Origin: Streptomyces sp. NRRL F-5630
GTDB lineage: Bacteria > Actinomycetota > Actinomycetes > Streptomycetales > Streptomycetaceae
DNA length: 64,000 nt
Reading direction: 5' to 3'
Assembly: GCF_000719475.1 (NCBI RefSeq)
Contig: NZ_JOGO01000004.1
Coordinates: 62,001-126,000, forward strand
Positions 25,687-34,283 of the stretch are shown piece after piece. The notes beneath the pieces were generated by a model, which was not told the origin of the DNA, did not search any database, and saw only the letters and a program-made list of their open reading frames with translations. Each line of letters starts with the position of its first letter. Within the stretch, counting starts at the first letter, position 1. The translations under genes and the position numbers were made by a program.

Positions 25687-26430
25687 ATGACCGTCCCCCG
25701 TCCCCCCGCCACGGGGCACACCGTCCTGGTCGTCGAGGACGACGCCAGCATCCGCACCCTGCTCACGACCGCGCTGGGCGCGGCCGGTTACACCGTGGCG
25801 AGCGCGGTGGACGGCCGGGCAGCCATGTTCCAGGCGGGCAGCCGCAGGCCCGACCTCATCGTGCTCGACGTCATGCTGCCCGACATGGACGGCTTCCGGC
25901 TCACCCGTGAACTGCGCGCCCAGGGCGTCTACACACCGGTGCTCTTCCTCACCGCGCGGGCCGGGGTCGAGGACCGCATCACGGGACTCAGTTCGGGCGG
26001 CGACGACTACGTCACCAAGCCCTTCCACGTCCAGGAGGTGCTGCTCCGCGTCCGTGCCATCCTGCGCCGCGCGGGCGCGCCCACCTCCACCGCGCCGGTG
26101 CGGCCACCACTGCGGTACGCCGGTCTCGCGCTGGACGAGAGCACCCACGAGGTGTGGCACGCGGGCAGTCCGCTGCGCCTGTCCCCCACCGAGTTCCGCC
26201 TCCTCGCGTGCTTCCTCGCGCACCCCGAACGCGTGCTGGAGAAGGCGGAGATCCTCCAGCAGGTGTGGCGGTACGGCTTCTCGGGCGACACGCGGATCGT
26301 CGACACGTACGTGAAGAACCTGCGCCGCAAGCTCGACCACGACGGCGCGCCCGCGCTCCTGCACACCGTGCGCGGCGTCGGGTACTGCCTGCGGCTGCCG
26401 CGCGAGGAGCCGGGGGCCGGTACGCGATGA
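25687..26430 (+). CDS. OmpR-family response regulator
   Basis: A 247-residue regulator. The receiver domain has VLVVEDDASIRTLL (acidic pocket), LIVLDVMLPDMDGF (phospho-acceptor Asp61), LFLTAR (Thr) and YVTKPFH (Lys). The C-terminal winged helix has RLSPTEFRLLACFLAHP and the recognition region RIVDTYVKNLRRKLD, ending in RGVGYCLR. The ATG at 25687 is preceded by GAGGTG. It is coupled to the histidine kinase by an ATGA overlap. Its targets may include the adjacent CotH operon, but no site can be named. Confidence 0.93.
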   Translation: MTVPRPPATGHTVLVVEDDASIRTLLTTALGAAGYTVASAVDGRAAMFQAGSRRPDLIVLDVMLPDMDGFRLTRELRAQGVYTPVLFLTARAGVEDRITGLSSGGDDYVTKPFHVQEVLLRVRAILRRAGAPTSTAPVRPPLRYAGLALDESTHEVWHAGSPLRLSPTEFRLLACFLAHPERVLEKAEILQQVWRYGFSGDTRIVDTYVKNLRRKLDHDGAPALLHTVRGVGYCLRLPREEPGAGTR

Positions 26431-28031
26431 GCCCGCGCGACCGCGCGCGACTCGCCGCCGCGCCCCGCCTCCGTAGCGCCGTTTCCCGCGTCCGCCGCTC
26501 CGCATCCCGCGCCGGTGCGGTCGCGCGCCGCTTGCGGCCCCGGTCCCTGCGCGCCCGCCTCGTCCTCATCGCGACCCTGCTCGCCACGAGCGCCGTCCTC
26601 CTGTGCCAGCTCGCGGGGCTGCTGGTGCTGCGCGGCTGGCTCACCGACCAGGTCGACGAACGGCTCTCGCACTTCCGGCCGCCGCCGGGCGTCTACGAGG
26701 ACCTCAGCAGCGGCAGGGAGCCGCACGGCCCCGGCACCGAGGACGCCCTGCCCAGCGACTACCGGGTGTTCTTCTACGACGAGAACGGCCGTCTGTCCCG
26801 GGTGCGCCTCGGAACCGACGACAGTCCCGGGCCGAAGCTCCCACGGCAGGCCGCCGCGCTGCGGCTCACCGGGCACCCCCGCACGCTCTCCGCCGAGGAC
26901 GAGGACGGTTCCGCGTGGCGGGCCGTCGCCTTCACCGGCCCCGGCGGAATCCGGACCGTCGTCGCGCTGCCCCTCGACACCGTCGACGGCGCGACGGCGA
27001 AGCTCCTGTGGCTGAGCCTCGGGCTGGGCCTCGCCGTCTCCGTGGGTGTCGTCGTCCTCGGCGGCGCCGCGGTGCGCCTCGGGCTGCGCCCGCTCACGCG
27101 CGTCGAGCACACGGCACGCCACATCACGAAAGGCGCGCTCGGGCTCAGCGTGCCGGTCGCGGACCCGGACACGGAAGTCGGCAGGCTCGGTCTCGCTCTC
27201 AACACGATGCTCGACCGGCTGCGCCACGCGCTGCGCCGCACCGAGGCCTCCGAGACCCGGCTGCGGCGCTTCATGGCGGACGCGGGCCACGAACTGCGCA
27301 CGCCGCTCACGGCCGTGCAGGGGTTCGCCGAACTGCTCCTCGCTGAGCCCGCGATGGCACCGGAGCGGCGTGCCGAGGCACTCGCACTCGTCGCGGGCAA
27401 CGCCGACCGCATGAGCCGCCTCGTCGACGACCTGTTCCTCCTCGCGAAACTCGGTGACACGCCCGCTGCGCACCGCGAGCCCGTGGACCTGCTCTCGCTC
27501 GCGGCCGACGCCATCGCCACGACCGCGATCCGCCACCCGCACCGCCCGATCACGCTGGAGCCCCTCACCGCGTCCCCCGCACACGACCTCGCCGTCATCG
27601 AGGCGCCCGGCGACCCCCACCAACTCGCCCAGGTCCTCGGCAATCTCCTCGCCAACGCGTGCGTGCACACCCCGCCGGACCGCGCGGTCACGGTGCGGGT
27701 CGGTGCGCGCCACGAAGCGGCGGCCGCCGTCTGCGTCGTGGAGGTCGAGGACAACGGCCCCGGTATCGCGCCGGAAGCGGCCCCGTACGTCTTCGACCGC
27801 TTCTACCGTGCGCGACCTCCCGGAGCGGGCCCCGAGGCCGGAGCCGGACCCGAGGGAGGGGCCGAACCCGGTTCCGGGCTCGGCCTCGCCATCGCCTCCG
27901 CCATCGCGACGGCTCACGGGGGCCGCCTCACGCTCGACAACCGGCCGGGCGCGGGCTGCGTCTTCCGCCTCGTGCTGCCGGAGTCGGAAGAGCCCGCAAC
28001 GCCGGGGCCGGGCGCCGGGGAGCCCCGGTGA
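26427..28031 (+). CDS. Sensor histidine kinase
   Basis: A 534-residue kinase. Helix 1 is LVLIATLLATSAVLLCQLAG (about residues 45-70), then an extracytoplasmic sensor of about 120 residues (YRVFFYDENGRLSRV), helix 2 LLWLSLGLGLAVSVGVVVLG, a HAMP linker, the H-box FMADAGHELRTPLTAVQGF (His288), the N-box LGNLLANACVHTPP, and G-boxes VEDNGPGIAPE and GSGLGLAIASAIATAHGG. A Gly/Glu/Pro-rich insert lies between the G-boxes. It overlaps the regulator gene by ATGA. The signal is unknown; neighbours suggest envelope or phosphate-related control. Confidence 0.93.
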   Translation: MSPRDRARLAAAPRLRSAVSRVRRSASRAGAVARRLRPRSLRARLVLIATLLATSAVLLCQLAGLLVLRGWLTDQVDERLSHFRPPPGVYEDLSSGREPHGPGTEDALPSDYRVFFYDENGRLSRVRLGTDDSPGPKLPRQAAALRLTGHPRTLSAEDEDGSAWRAVAFTGPGGIRTVVALPLDTVDGATAKLLWLSLGLGLAVSVGVVVLGGAAVRLGLRPLTRVEHTARHITKGALGLSVPVADPDTEVGRLGLALNTMLDRLRHALRRTEASETRLRRFMADAGHELRTPLTAVQGFAELLLAEPAMAPERRAEALALVAGNADRMSRLVDDLFLLAKLGDTPAAHREPVDLLSLAADAIATTAIRHPHRPITLEPLTASPAHDLAVIEAPGDPHQLAQVLGNLLANACVHTPPDRAVTVRVGARHEAAAAVCVVEVEDNGPGIAPEAAPYVFDRFYRARPPGAGPEAGAGPEGGAEPGSGLGLAIASAIATAHGGRLTLDNRPGAGCVFRLVLPESEEPATPGPGAGEPR

Positions 28032-28239
28032 CACCCCGTCCGCACGCCCCCCCGGGGTGCGCCCCCTGACGGAAGACACGTTCTCGCCGCCTGAGCCGCA
28101 CACGTGCTTCGAGTGCGCCGACTGAGCCGGGGCCGTCCCCACCGACGCGCGCGACCTCGCCGAGCACCCCCGGGTCGGTCACGTCACGGCCCGCTGCCAG
28201 CGCGGTATCCCGCACCCGCCTCCCGGGTGTCCCGGGCCC

Positions 28240-29078
28240 TCAGTCCCCGGCCCCGGCCCCGGCGGGCCCCTGTCCCGTGCTCCCGCCGGGAAGACGCTCC
28301 GCACGCCCGCCCACCGGGCGTCCCCTGCCGGGTGGGCCCGCGAACGCCTGGGCCACGTCGAGCCATTCCGTGGCGACCGGGCCTGTCGCCGTCAGCGCGA
28401 GGTCCGCGCGGTGGCGGCGCTGGGTGACGAGGAGGCAGAAGTCGAGCGCGGGACCCGTCACGCGGTCCGCGGCGTCGACGGGGCCGTAGGACCACGTGTC
28501 CCCGTCGGGCGCGGCCAGTTCGACCCGCACCGGAGCGGTGGGCAGGGGCGGCCGTACGTCGCGAAGCCGTGGCCGAGGGTGCGGAAGCCGAGGTGCGCGA
28601 TGTGGCGCAGGCGAGCGGTCGCAGGACGGGGGAGGCAGAGCGCGTCGTGGACGTCCTGCCCGTGCGCCCAGGTCTCCATGAGCCGCGCCGTGACCATGGA
28701 GGCGGGGGCCATGCGGGTGCCGATCCACGCGATCCTCGTCCCCCCGGGGACACGCGCGAGGGCTTCGGCGAGCGCGGCACGTCCCGTGCGCCAGCCCTCC
28801 AAGAGGGCGGCGGGAGCGGTACGGAACTCCTCCACGCCCTCGTCGGCGAGCCGCTCCGGACGGACGCGGGCCAGACGCGAGGCGAACTCCTCGGGCTCCG
28901 TCACGGCGAGGAGGGCCACGTAGTCGGTCCAGGCGAGGTGGGCGATCTGGTGGGCGACGGTCCAGCCGGGCGACGGCGTTTCGCGCTCCCAGGCGAGAGC
29001 GGGCAGGCGAGCGACCACCCGGTCCAGCGCGGCCGACTCCTCGGCCAGGTCGGTCAGCAGAGCGGTCAGGTCCACCAC
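28240..29078 (-). pseudogene. Frameshifted TIGR03084/maleylpyruvate-isomerase-like gene
   Basis: Two frames together encode one full TIGR03084-type (DinB-like, putatively mycothiol/metal-dependent) protein. The first, from GTG 29078 (AAGGAG six bases upstream), runs through [14 protein letters not shown] and [10 protein letters not shown] to [10 protein letters not shown]. The second continues with [37 protein letters not shown] and [10 protein letters not shown] to a stop at 28240. The switch is at 28541-28553, beside a four-C run (minus strand). One extra C would restore the frame. Left as is, the first frame ends at 28458 after 206 residues. It is either a real one-base deletion or a sequencing error. 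It has no functional link to its neighbours. Confidence 0.85.
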
Positions 29079-29353
29079 GGTGTGCTCCTTCGTCGATCCC
29101 AGCCCGCGATACGGGCACGGGCCGGACAGCGTCCCGCCACCCGCCGCGCCTGACCAGGGTCCGCGCCACGAGACGGAGCCGGTCCGGGGTCGGCGGGGAC
29201 ACGCCCGCCGCCCCCTCACCTTCGCGTTATGCCCGTTTTGTGCTGATATGTGAATTCGCCGTGGCTCCCCCCGCAGGACCCCCGCTGTTCCCCCGGCGTC
29301 CACTCCCCCGCTCCCCTCCCCCCGTCCCGCCCTTCCGTGCCAGGAGAAGCCAC

Positions 29354-31393
29354 GTGAAGATCGCCTTCCTGATCAACAACGCCTACGGCATCGGCGGCAC
29401 GATCCGCTCCACCGCCAACCTCTCCCGCGCGTTCGCCGACCGCCACGAGGTCGAGGTCGTGAGCGTCCACCGCTCGAAGGACGCCCCGGCGATCCCCTTC
29501 GACCCCCGCGTGCGGATGACGACGCTCATCGACACGCGTCCCGGCTCGCGGGCCCTCACCACGGGTCCCCTCGCGCAGCGCCCCACCACGATGTTCCCCG
29601 GGCCCGCCGCGCCCCGCGTCTCCGCCGGGACCCCCTACTCCGCGCTGCACGACGAGCGCATCGGCCACTGGCTCCGCACGACCGGGGCGGACGTCGTGAT
29701 CGCGACAAGGCCCGACCTCAACGGTTACCTCGCGCGCGACGGGCAGAGCCGTTGCGTACGCGTCGGGCAGGAGCACCTGAGCCTCGCGGGGCACAGCGAC
29801 GCGGTCCGTGCGGCGCAGAACGGCGTCATCGGGCAACTCGACGCCTTCGTCACCGTCTCCGAGGCCGACGCCGCCGCCTACCGCGCCGCGCTCCCCGACG
29901 TGCCCACCCGCATCCGCTGCATCCCCAACGGCGTGCCCGCGCCCGTCGTCGAGGGCTCGGCGCGGGACGCGGACGTGATCGTGGCGGCCGGGCGGCTCAT
30001 TCCCGTCAAGCGGTACGACCGCCTCGTCGACGCCTTCGCGCGCGTCGCCGACGCGCACCCGACGTGGACGCTGCGGCTCTACGGGCGCGGCCCGAAGCTG
30101 GCGCGACTGCGCGAGCAGATCGACCGCCTCGGCCTCTACGAGCGGGTCCTGCTCATGGGGTCCGTCGCACCGATCGAGACGGAGTGGGCCAAGGGCTCGA
30201 TCGCGGCGGTCTCCTCGGACAAGGAGTCCTTCGGGATGACGATCGTCGAGGCGATGCACTGCGGCGTCCCCGTGATCGCCACCGACTGCCCGCACGGCCC
30301 CGGCGAGATCATCACGCACGACCGCGACGGTGTCCTCGTCCCGCTCGACTCCGGCGTCGAGGGCTACGCGCTCGCGCTCGACCGGCTCATGAGCGACCGC
30401 GAGCTGCGCGGGCGGCTCGCGGCCGGGGCACTGCGGCGCGCGGCGGACTTCGCGCCGGAGCGGGTCGCCGAGCGGTACGAGGACCTCTTCCACGCGCTGG
30501 GCGCCGGACGCCGCGCCCCCGCCAAGGCCGCCCCCGTCCCGTGGTGGCGCAGGCTGCGTGCCGCTCTCCGCCCCGTACGGACGACACCGCCCCGCCGCGC
30601 GGCGGACACCCGCCCGCTCGCCTCGGCGCGCTCGGGAGCGGACGGCGAGATCGTGTTCCGCTTCCCCGCCACTTCCCTCCCCTGGGGCGAACTCGACCTG
30701 CTCGTCCGGCTGCGCCGCGACCCGAAGGGCCGCGAGGTGCGCGTCCCGCTGCCGGCCGGGCGCGCGAGCGAGGTCCGCGTCACGCTCGACCCGCTCACGC
30801 ACCCGCTCGCCGAGGGGCGTTGGGACTGCTACCTCGTGCCGCGCGGAGCGACGCGGGGGCGCAAGCGGCTCGTGTGCGAGGTCGCCGAGCGCGCCCGGCG
30901 CGTGGGGCGCCCGCCGCTCACGGCGGCGGACGGCGAGACGGTGAGCGCGCTGCCGTACGCGACGGTGGACGGCTTCCTCGCCGTACGCGCCTGGCGGCGC
31001 CCCGCGCACGCGGAGGTCACCCGGATCACGGTGGGCGAGGAGGGGACGACAGTACGCGCCGCACTGCCCGTGCCCGCGACGGGCGCGGTCGTCGTGGCGG
31101 TCTCGCGCCAGGGCGAATCCGGTGACTTCAGTCTCCCCGTGAGCCCGGACGGCGCGGGCCTCGTCTTCACGCTCCCGCCCGCGAGACCCGCGGCGGCCCC
31201 GCACACCCGCTGGGACCTCTACCTCCGCGTCCCGGCCCACGACGTGCCGGTCTCGCTCGGCCGCATCGGCGGCGACATCATCGACCGCAACAAGACGGAC
31301 ATCATCCCGGCGGCCCGCCACGACGAAACGGCGGAGTCCCGCGTCTTCTTCACGGGCGCGCACAACCTGGCCTTCGAGGTGCGCACGCCGTAG
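29354..31393 (+). CDS. GT4-family glycosyltransferase with extra C-terminal region
   Basis: A 679-residue protein. Residues 1-390 form a GT-B glycosyltransferase: FLINNAYGIGGTIRSTANL at the acceptor site, AAGRLIPVKRYDRLVDAFA, and EX7E in DKESFGMTIVEAMHCGVP, followed by DCPHGPGEIITHDRDG, a pattern typical of poly(glycerol-phosphate) alpha-glucosyltransferases and related wall-polymer enzymes. Residues from about 420 to 679 are a separate beta-rich region with repeated strands (GELDLLVRLRRDPKG, GRWDCYLVPRG, RWDLYLRVPAHD) not needed for GT activity. The GTG at 29354 follows GGAG. It is a single-gene unit ending at a clear terminator. Confidence 0.85.
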   Translation: MKIAFLINNAYGIGGTIRSTANLSRAFADRHEVEVVSVHRSKDAPAIPFDPRVRMTTLIDTRPGSRALTTGPLAQRPTTMFPGPAAPRVSAGTPYSALHDERIGHWLRTTGADVVIATRPDLNGYLARDGQSRCVRVGQEHLSLAGHSDAVRAAQNGVIGQLDAFVTVSEADAAAYRAALPDVPTRIRCIPNGVPAPVVEGSARDADVIVAAGRLIPVKRYDRLVDAFARVADAHPTWTLRLYGRGPKLARLREQIDRLGLYERVLLMGSVAPIETEWAKGSIAAVSSDKESFGMTIVEAMHCGVPVIATDCPHGPGEIITHDRDGVLVPLDSGVEGYALALDRLMSDRELRGRLAAGALRRAADFAPERVAERYEDLFHALGAGRRAPAKAAPVPWWRRLRAALRPVRTTPPRRAADTRPLASARSGADGEIVFRFPATSLPWGELDLLVRLRRDPKGREVRVPLPAGRASEVRVTLDPLTHPLAEGRWDCYLVPRGATRGRKRLVCEVAERARRVGRPPLTAADGETVSALPYATVDGFLAVRAWRRPAHAEVTRITVGEEGTTVRAALPVPATGAVVVAVSRQGESGDFSLPVSPDGAGLVFTLPPARPAAAPHTRWDLYLRVPAHDVPVSLGRIGGDIIDRNKTDIIPAARHDETAESRVFFTGAHNLAFEVRTP

Positions 31394-31446
31394 CGCAGGC
31401 GGGGGGCGGCGGTCGAGGGTCCGGAGGGCGTCGCATCGCCGGAGCG

Positions 31447-31471
31447 GGCGGCGCCCTGACAGGGTGCCGCC
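31447..31471 (+). terminator. Stem-loop terminator after the GT4 gene
   Basis: Arms 31447-31457 and 31461-31471 pair over 11 positions (one G-T) around the 3-base loop GAC, 53 bases after the stop. Confidence 0.7.
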
Positions 31472-31523
31472 CCGGCCCGTACAGTTCCCGTACTTCTTCC
31501 CCGAGCCGTCACAGGAGCCCGCC

Positions 31524-31925
31524 GTGCCGCCCACTCCCGGAAGCCTGCACCACGTCGAGATCTGGGTTCCCGACCTGCCCCGTGCCGTCGCGGACTGGGC
31601 CTGGCTCCTCGAAGCGCTCGGCTACACGCCCCATCAGGAGTGGGAGGCCGGCCGGAGCTGGCGTCTCGACGGCACGTACCTGGTCTTCGAGCAGTCCCCC
31701 GCCCTCTCCGGCCCGCGTCACGACCGCCTCGCCCCCGGTCTCAACCACCTTGCCTTCCACGCGGGCCCGCGCACCGCCGTCGACGCCCTCACCGACAAGG
31801 CGCTCACGCACGGCTGGACCCTCCTCTTCCCCGACCGCCACCCTCACGCGGGCGGTCCCGACCAGTACGCCGCCTACCTGGAGAACCGCGACGGCTTCGA
31901 GGTCGAACTCGTCGCCACCGGCTGA
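31524..31925 (+). CDS. VOC-family (glyoxalase-like) protein
   Basis: A 133-residue vicinal-oxygen-chelate protein. The opening SLHHVEIWVPDLPRAVADWAW and the later GLNHLAFHAGPRTAVDALTD are paired beta-alpha-beta modules, and the ending YAAYLENRDGFEVELVA holds the usual metal-ligand Glu. Candidate metal ligands are His in LHHVEIWV, His in NHLAFH and Glu in VELVA. The substrate is unknown; this subgroup includes resistance and isomerase enzymes. The GTG at 31524 has AGGAG upstream. It looks like a monocistronic gene. Confidence 0.83.
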   Translation: MPPTPGSLHHVEIWVPDLPRAVADWAWLLEALGYTPHQEWEAGRSWRLDGTYLVFEQSPALSGPRHDRLAPGLNHLAFHAGPRTAVDALTDKALTHGWTLLFPDRHPHAGGPDQYAAYLENRDGFEVELVATG

Positions 31926-32037
31926 ATCCGGGCGCGGGGAGAGCGGTGCGGGCGCGGCGAGGGCCCATGTCCCGAGCGCCTTCCGGTGGTGCGAGCGGCG
32001 AGGGGAGCACGCGGCCTCGGCCGGCCGGGGGCCGGGG

Positions 32038-32676
32038 TCAGCCTTCCCAGGGGGAGCCGTAGCGGTGGGCCAGGGTCCGGGCCTCCTCGGTGGTCAGCGA
32101 GCGCGCGGGACGGGTGCCCAGGGAGAGGAGGAGCCCAGCCGTCTCCTCCAGTTCCACGATCGTCTCGACGGCCGCCCGCACGCTCGTGCCCGTCACGACG
32201 GGGCCGTGGTTCTGGAGGAGCGCCGCGCGGAAGGGGAAGGGCAGCGCGCGCATCCGCGCGGCCTGCTCACGGTCCCCGGGCGGCGCGTAGGGCAGCAGGG
32301 GTGTCTGGCCCACGCGCATCACGAAGTAGGGGGTCAGGGGCGGCAGGGCGCTCTTGTCCGACCAGGGTTCCAAGCAGGAGACTCCCGTCGCCTGCCGGGA
32401 GTGGAGGTGCACCACGGCCCGCGCCTCCGCGTCGCGCTGGTAGAAGGCCGTGTGGAGCGGGAACTCCTTGGAGGGGCGCGGGCCGGACACGAGGCCGCCG
32501 TCGAGGTCGAGGACGGTGAGCGCGTCGGGGTCGATGCGCGACAGGTCCGTCCCGGTGGGCGTGATGTAGACGCGGTCTCCCTCGCGGACGCTGAGGTTGC
32601 CGGAGGAGCCCGGGCTCAGCCCGAGCGCCGCGAGGTGGGCGCCGGCTGCCGCGAGCGCGGCGCGCTGGGAGGTCAT
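32038..32676 (-). CDS. otnC: OtnC-like class II aldolase (3-oxo-tetronate-4-phosphate decarboxylase)
   Basis: A 212-residue class II aldolase/adducin-family protein. GLSPGSSGNLSVREG and YITPTGTDLSRID bind the substrate phosphate; VVHLHSRQATGVS gives two metal His and LLQNHGPVV the third. Next to a DUF1537 kinase such proteins are OtnC, which decarboxylates 3-oxo-tetronate 4-phosphate to dihydroxyacetone phosphate and CO2. The ATG at 32674-32676 overlaps the kinase TGA (ATGA); an ATG at 32691 is possible. I infer the assignment from this pairing; fuculose-type aldolases look similar. Confidence 0.85.
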   Translation of the reverse strand: MTSQRAALAAAGAHLAALGLSPGSSGNLSVREGDRVYITPTGTDLSRIDPDALTVLDLDGGLVSGPRPSKEFPLHTAFYQRDAEARAVVHLHSRQATGVSCLEPWSDKSALPPLTPYFVMRVGQTPLLPYAPPGDREQAARMRALPFPFRAALLQNHGPVVTGTSVRAAVETIVELEETAGLLLSLGTRPARSLTTEEARTLAHRYGSPWEG

Positions 32677-34019
32677 GCGAGGGTGCTCCATGCTTCTGTG
32701 AAGATCTCGGTGGCGCCGAAGTTGCCGGATTTCAGGGCCAGGTCCACGCCGTGTTCCCGGCCGTCCACGCGGCTCCGCGCGCTCGCCCAGGTGACGCCGG
32801 GGGCGATCGGCGCCCCGATCGACAGGGCCCGCACCGCCAGGGCGGTCACGACCGCTCCCGAGGTCTCGCCGCCGGCCACCAGGACTCTGCGCGCCCCCGC
32901 GGCGACGAGGCGTTCCGCGCAGGCGGCGAGCGCCTTCTCCACCAGCGCCGAGGCGGGAACGCCTCCGGGCCCCGCGTCACGGTCCCCCGTCTCCAGGTCG
33001 GCCAGGTCGGCCACCGCGTAGATCAGTGGCGGCCGGTCGGTGGACTCCTCCCAGCAGGACCGGGCGAAGGCGACGAGGTCCTCCACGGCCGCCTCGAAGT
33101 CCCCCCGCAGAGCGTCCAGGTCCAGCTTGCGGCACGGGAGACCGGCGTCGCGCGCGTGGGCCACCTGCGCCCGGGTCGCCGCGCTCGCGCTCCCGGAGAG
33201 GATGAGCGCCGGATCGCCGGGCCGTGACGCGGCCGGGGCTCTCGCCGTGTCCGGGCCCGGTGCCGCCGCCGTGACGCGCGGGCCCCGAAGTCCCGCGGCG
33301 AGACCGGCGGCACCGGTGACCAGCGGGTGGTCCGGGGTCGCGGCGGCGATCGTGCCCAGGTCCTCCTCGGTGACGGCGTCGACCACCACGAGCGATCCGG
33401 ACAGTTCCGGCACGCCGAGGGCGTCCCGCAGGGCCGCCGGGCCCTCGCGGACCTTCCCCAGCGCGATCAGGGAGACGGGACGGCGGGTCTGCGGACGCAG
33501 GAGCCGGCCCACGTCGGAGTCCCGCATGGGGGTCAGCGGGTGGTGCCGCATCGGGCTGTCCTCCAGCGGCTCGCCGTGGACGTACAGCAGCCCGTCCACG
33601 ACGGTGCGCCCCGTGGCGGGGAAGGACGGGACGACGACGGTGGGACCCGTCACCCCGAGGGCGTCGAGAAGGGCGTCCGTCACAGGACCGATGTTTCCCC
33701 GGGGGGTCGAGTCGAAGGTGGAGCAGTATTTGAAGTAGAAGCGTGCGCACCCGGCGGCCCGCAAGCCCTCCAGCGCGGCCAGGGAGTCGCTCACGGCCTC
33801 CTCGGCGGGGGCCGAGCGCGACTTGAGGGCCACCACCACCGCGTCCGCGTCGCGCACCGCGCGGCCGACCGCGTCCGCCGCGCCTCCGCCGCCCGCCGGG
33901 GGCGGGGCGAGAGGCGCGGCACCGACCGTCACCACCGTGCGGAAGCCGCGCGCCACCAGCGTGGTGGCGAGGTCCGTCGCTCCGGTGAAGTCGTCGGCGA
34001 TGGCTCCGAGGGTCGGCAT
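32673..34019 (-). CDS. otnK: DUF1537 acid-sugar kinase (OtnK-like)
   Basis: A 448-residue four-carbon acid sugar kinase. The N-terminal DUF1537 domain carries LGAIADDFTGATDLATTLV, FYFKYCSTFDSTPRGNIGPV and VVPSFPATGRTVVDG; the C-terminal nucleotide-binding domain has LILSGSASAATRAQV, VLVAGGETSGAVVTAL and LALKSGNFG. It should phosphorylate a 3-oxo-tetronate (or related acid) with ATP. The ATG at 34019 follows AAGGAG at ideal spacing. It is coupled to otnC and divergent from the oxidoreductase/permease/DeoR unit, which together make a complete catabolic cassette. Confidence 0.9.
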   Translation of the reverse strand: MPTLGAIADDFTGATDLATTLVARGFRTVVTVGAAPLAPPPAGGGGAADAVGRAVRDADAVVVALKSRSAPAEEAVSDSLAALEGLRAAGCARFYFKYCSTFDSTPRGNIGPVTDALLDALGVTGPTVVVPSFPATGRTVVDGLLYVHGEPLEDSPMRHHPLTPMRDSDVGRLLRPQTRRPVSLIALGKVREGPAALRDALGVPELSGSLVVVDAVTEEDLGTIAAATPDHPLVTGAAGLAAGLRGPRVTAAAPGPDTARAPAASRPGDPALILSGSASAATRAQVAHARDAGLPCRKLDLDALRGDFEAAVEDLVAFARSCWEESTDRPPLIYAVADLADLETGDRDAGPGGVPASALVEKALAACAERLVAAGARRVLVAGGETSGAVVTALAVRALSIGAPIAPGVTWASARSRVDGREHGVDLALKSGNFGATEIFTEAWSTLA

Positions 34020-34084
34020 CGGGGCTCCTTGCGTGGGCGGACAGGTGCTGTCGCAGGACGGCCTCCCTCCGGAGAGAGGGCACC

Positions 34085-34160
34085 CCAACAGCGTGATGTG
34101 AATTTATGTTACCAGTCTTTACGTGTATGGGATCTCCTGATACATGTTGTTAATCAGCTC
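34085..34160. promoter_or_regulatory. A/T-rich divergent promoter/operator region
   Basis: In a genome this GC-rich, the 34095-34155 stretch stands out by its A/T content. It repeats related short elements (TTTATGTTAC at 34103, TTTACGTGTA near 34118, ATGTTGTTA near 34144) between the divergent otnKC and oxidoreductase units. Candidate binding sites for the DeoR protein encoded at 37202. Confidence 0.5.
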
Positions 34161-34283
34161 GGCTGTGACGCCCGCACTCGCCCGCCCCAGGGACGGAGGT
34201 GCTCAGCGGTCACCGGGAGCAGAGCCATCGCGCCACGCGCCACCTGCGCCGTGCGCGAGCGCGACCACTGAGGAGAAACCCCT

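Noticed and set aside
28057..28125. A 22-codon frame ending in HTCFECAD after the histidine kinase
   Set aside because: The cysteine-containing end recalls peptide precursors, but there is no ribosome site or modifying enzyme nearby.
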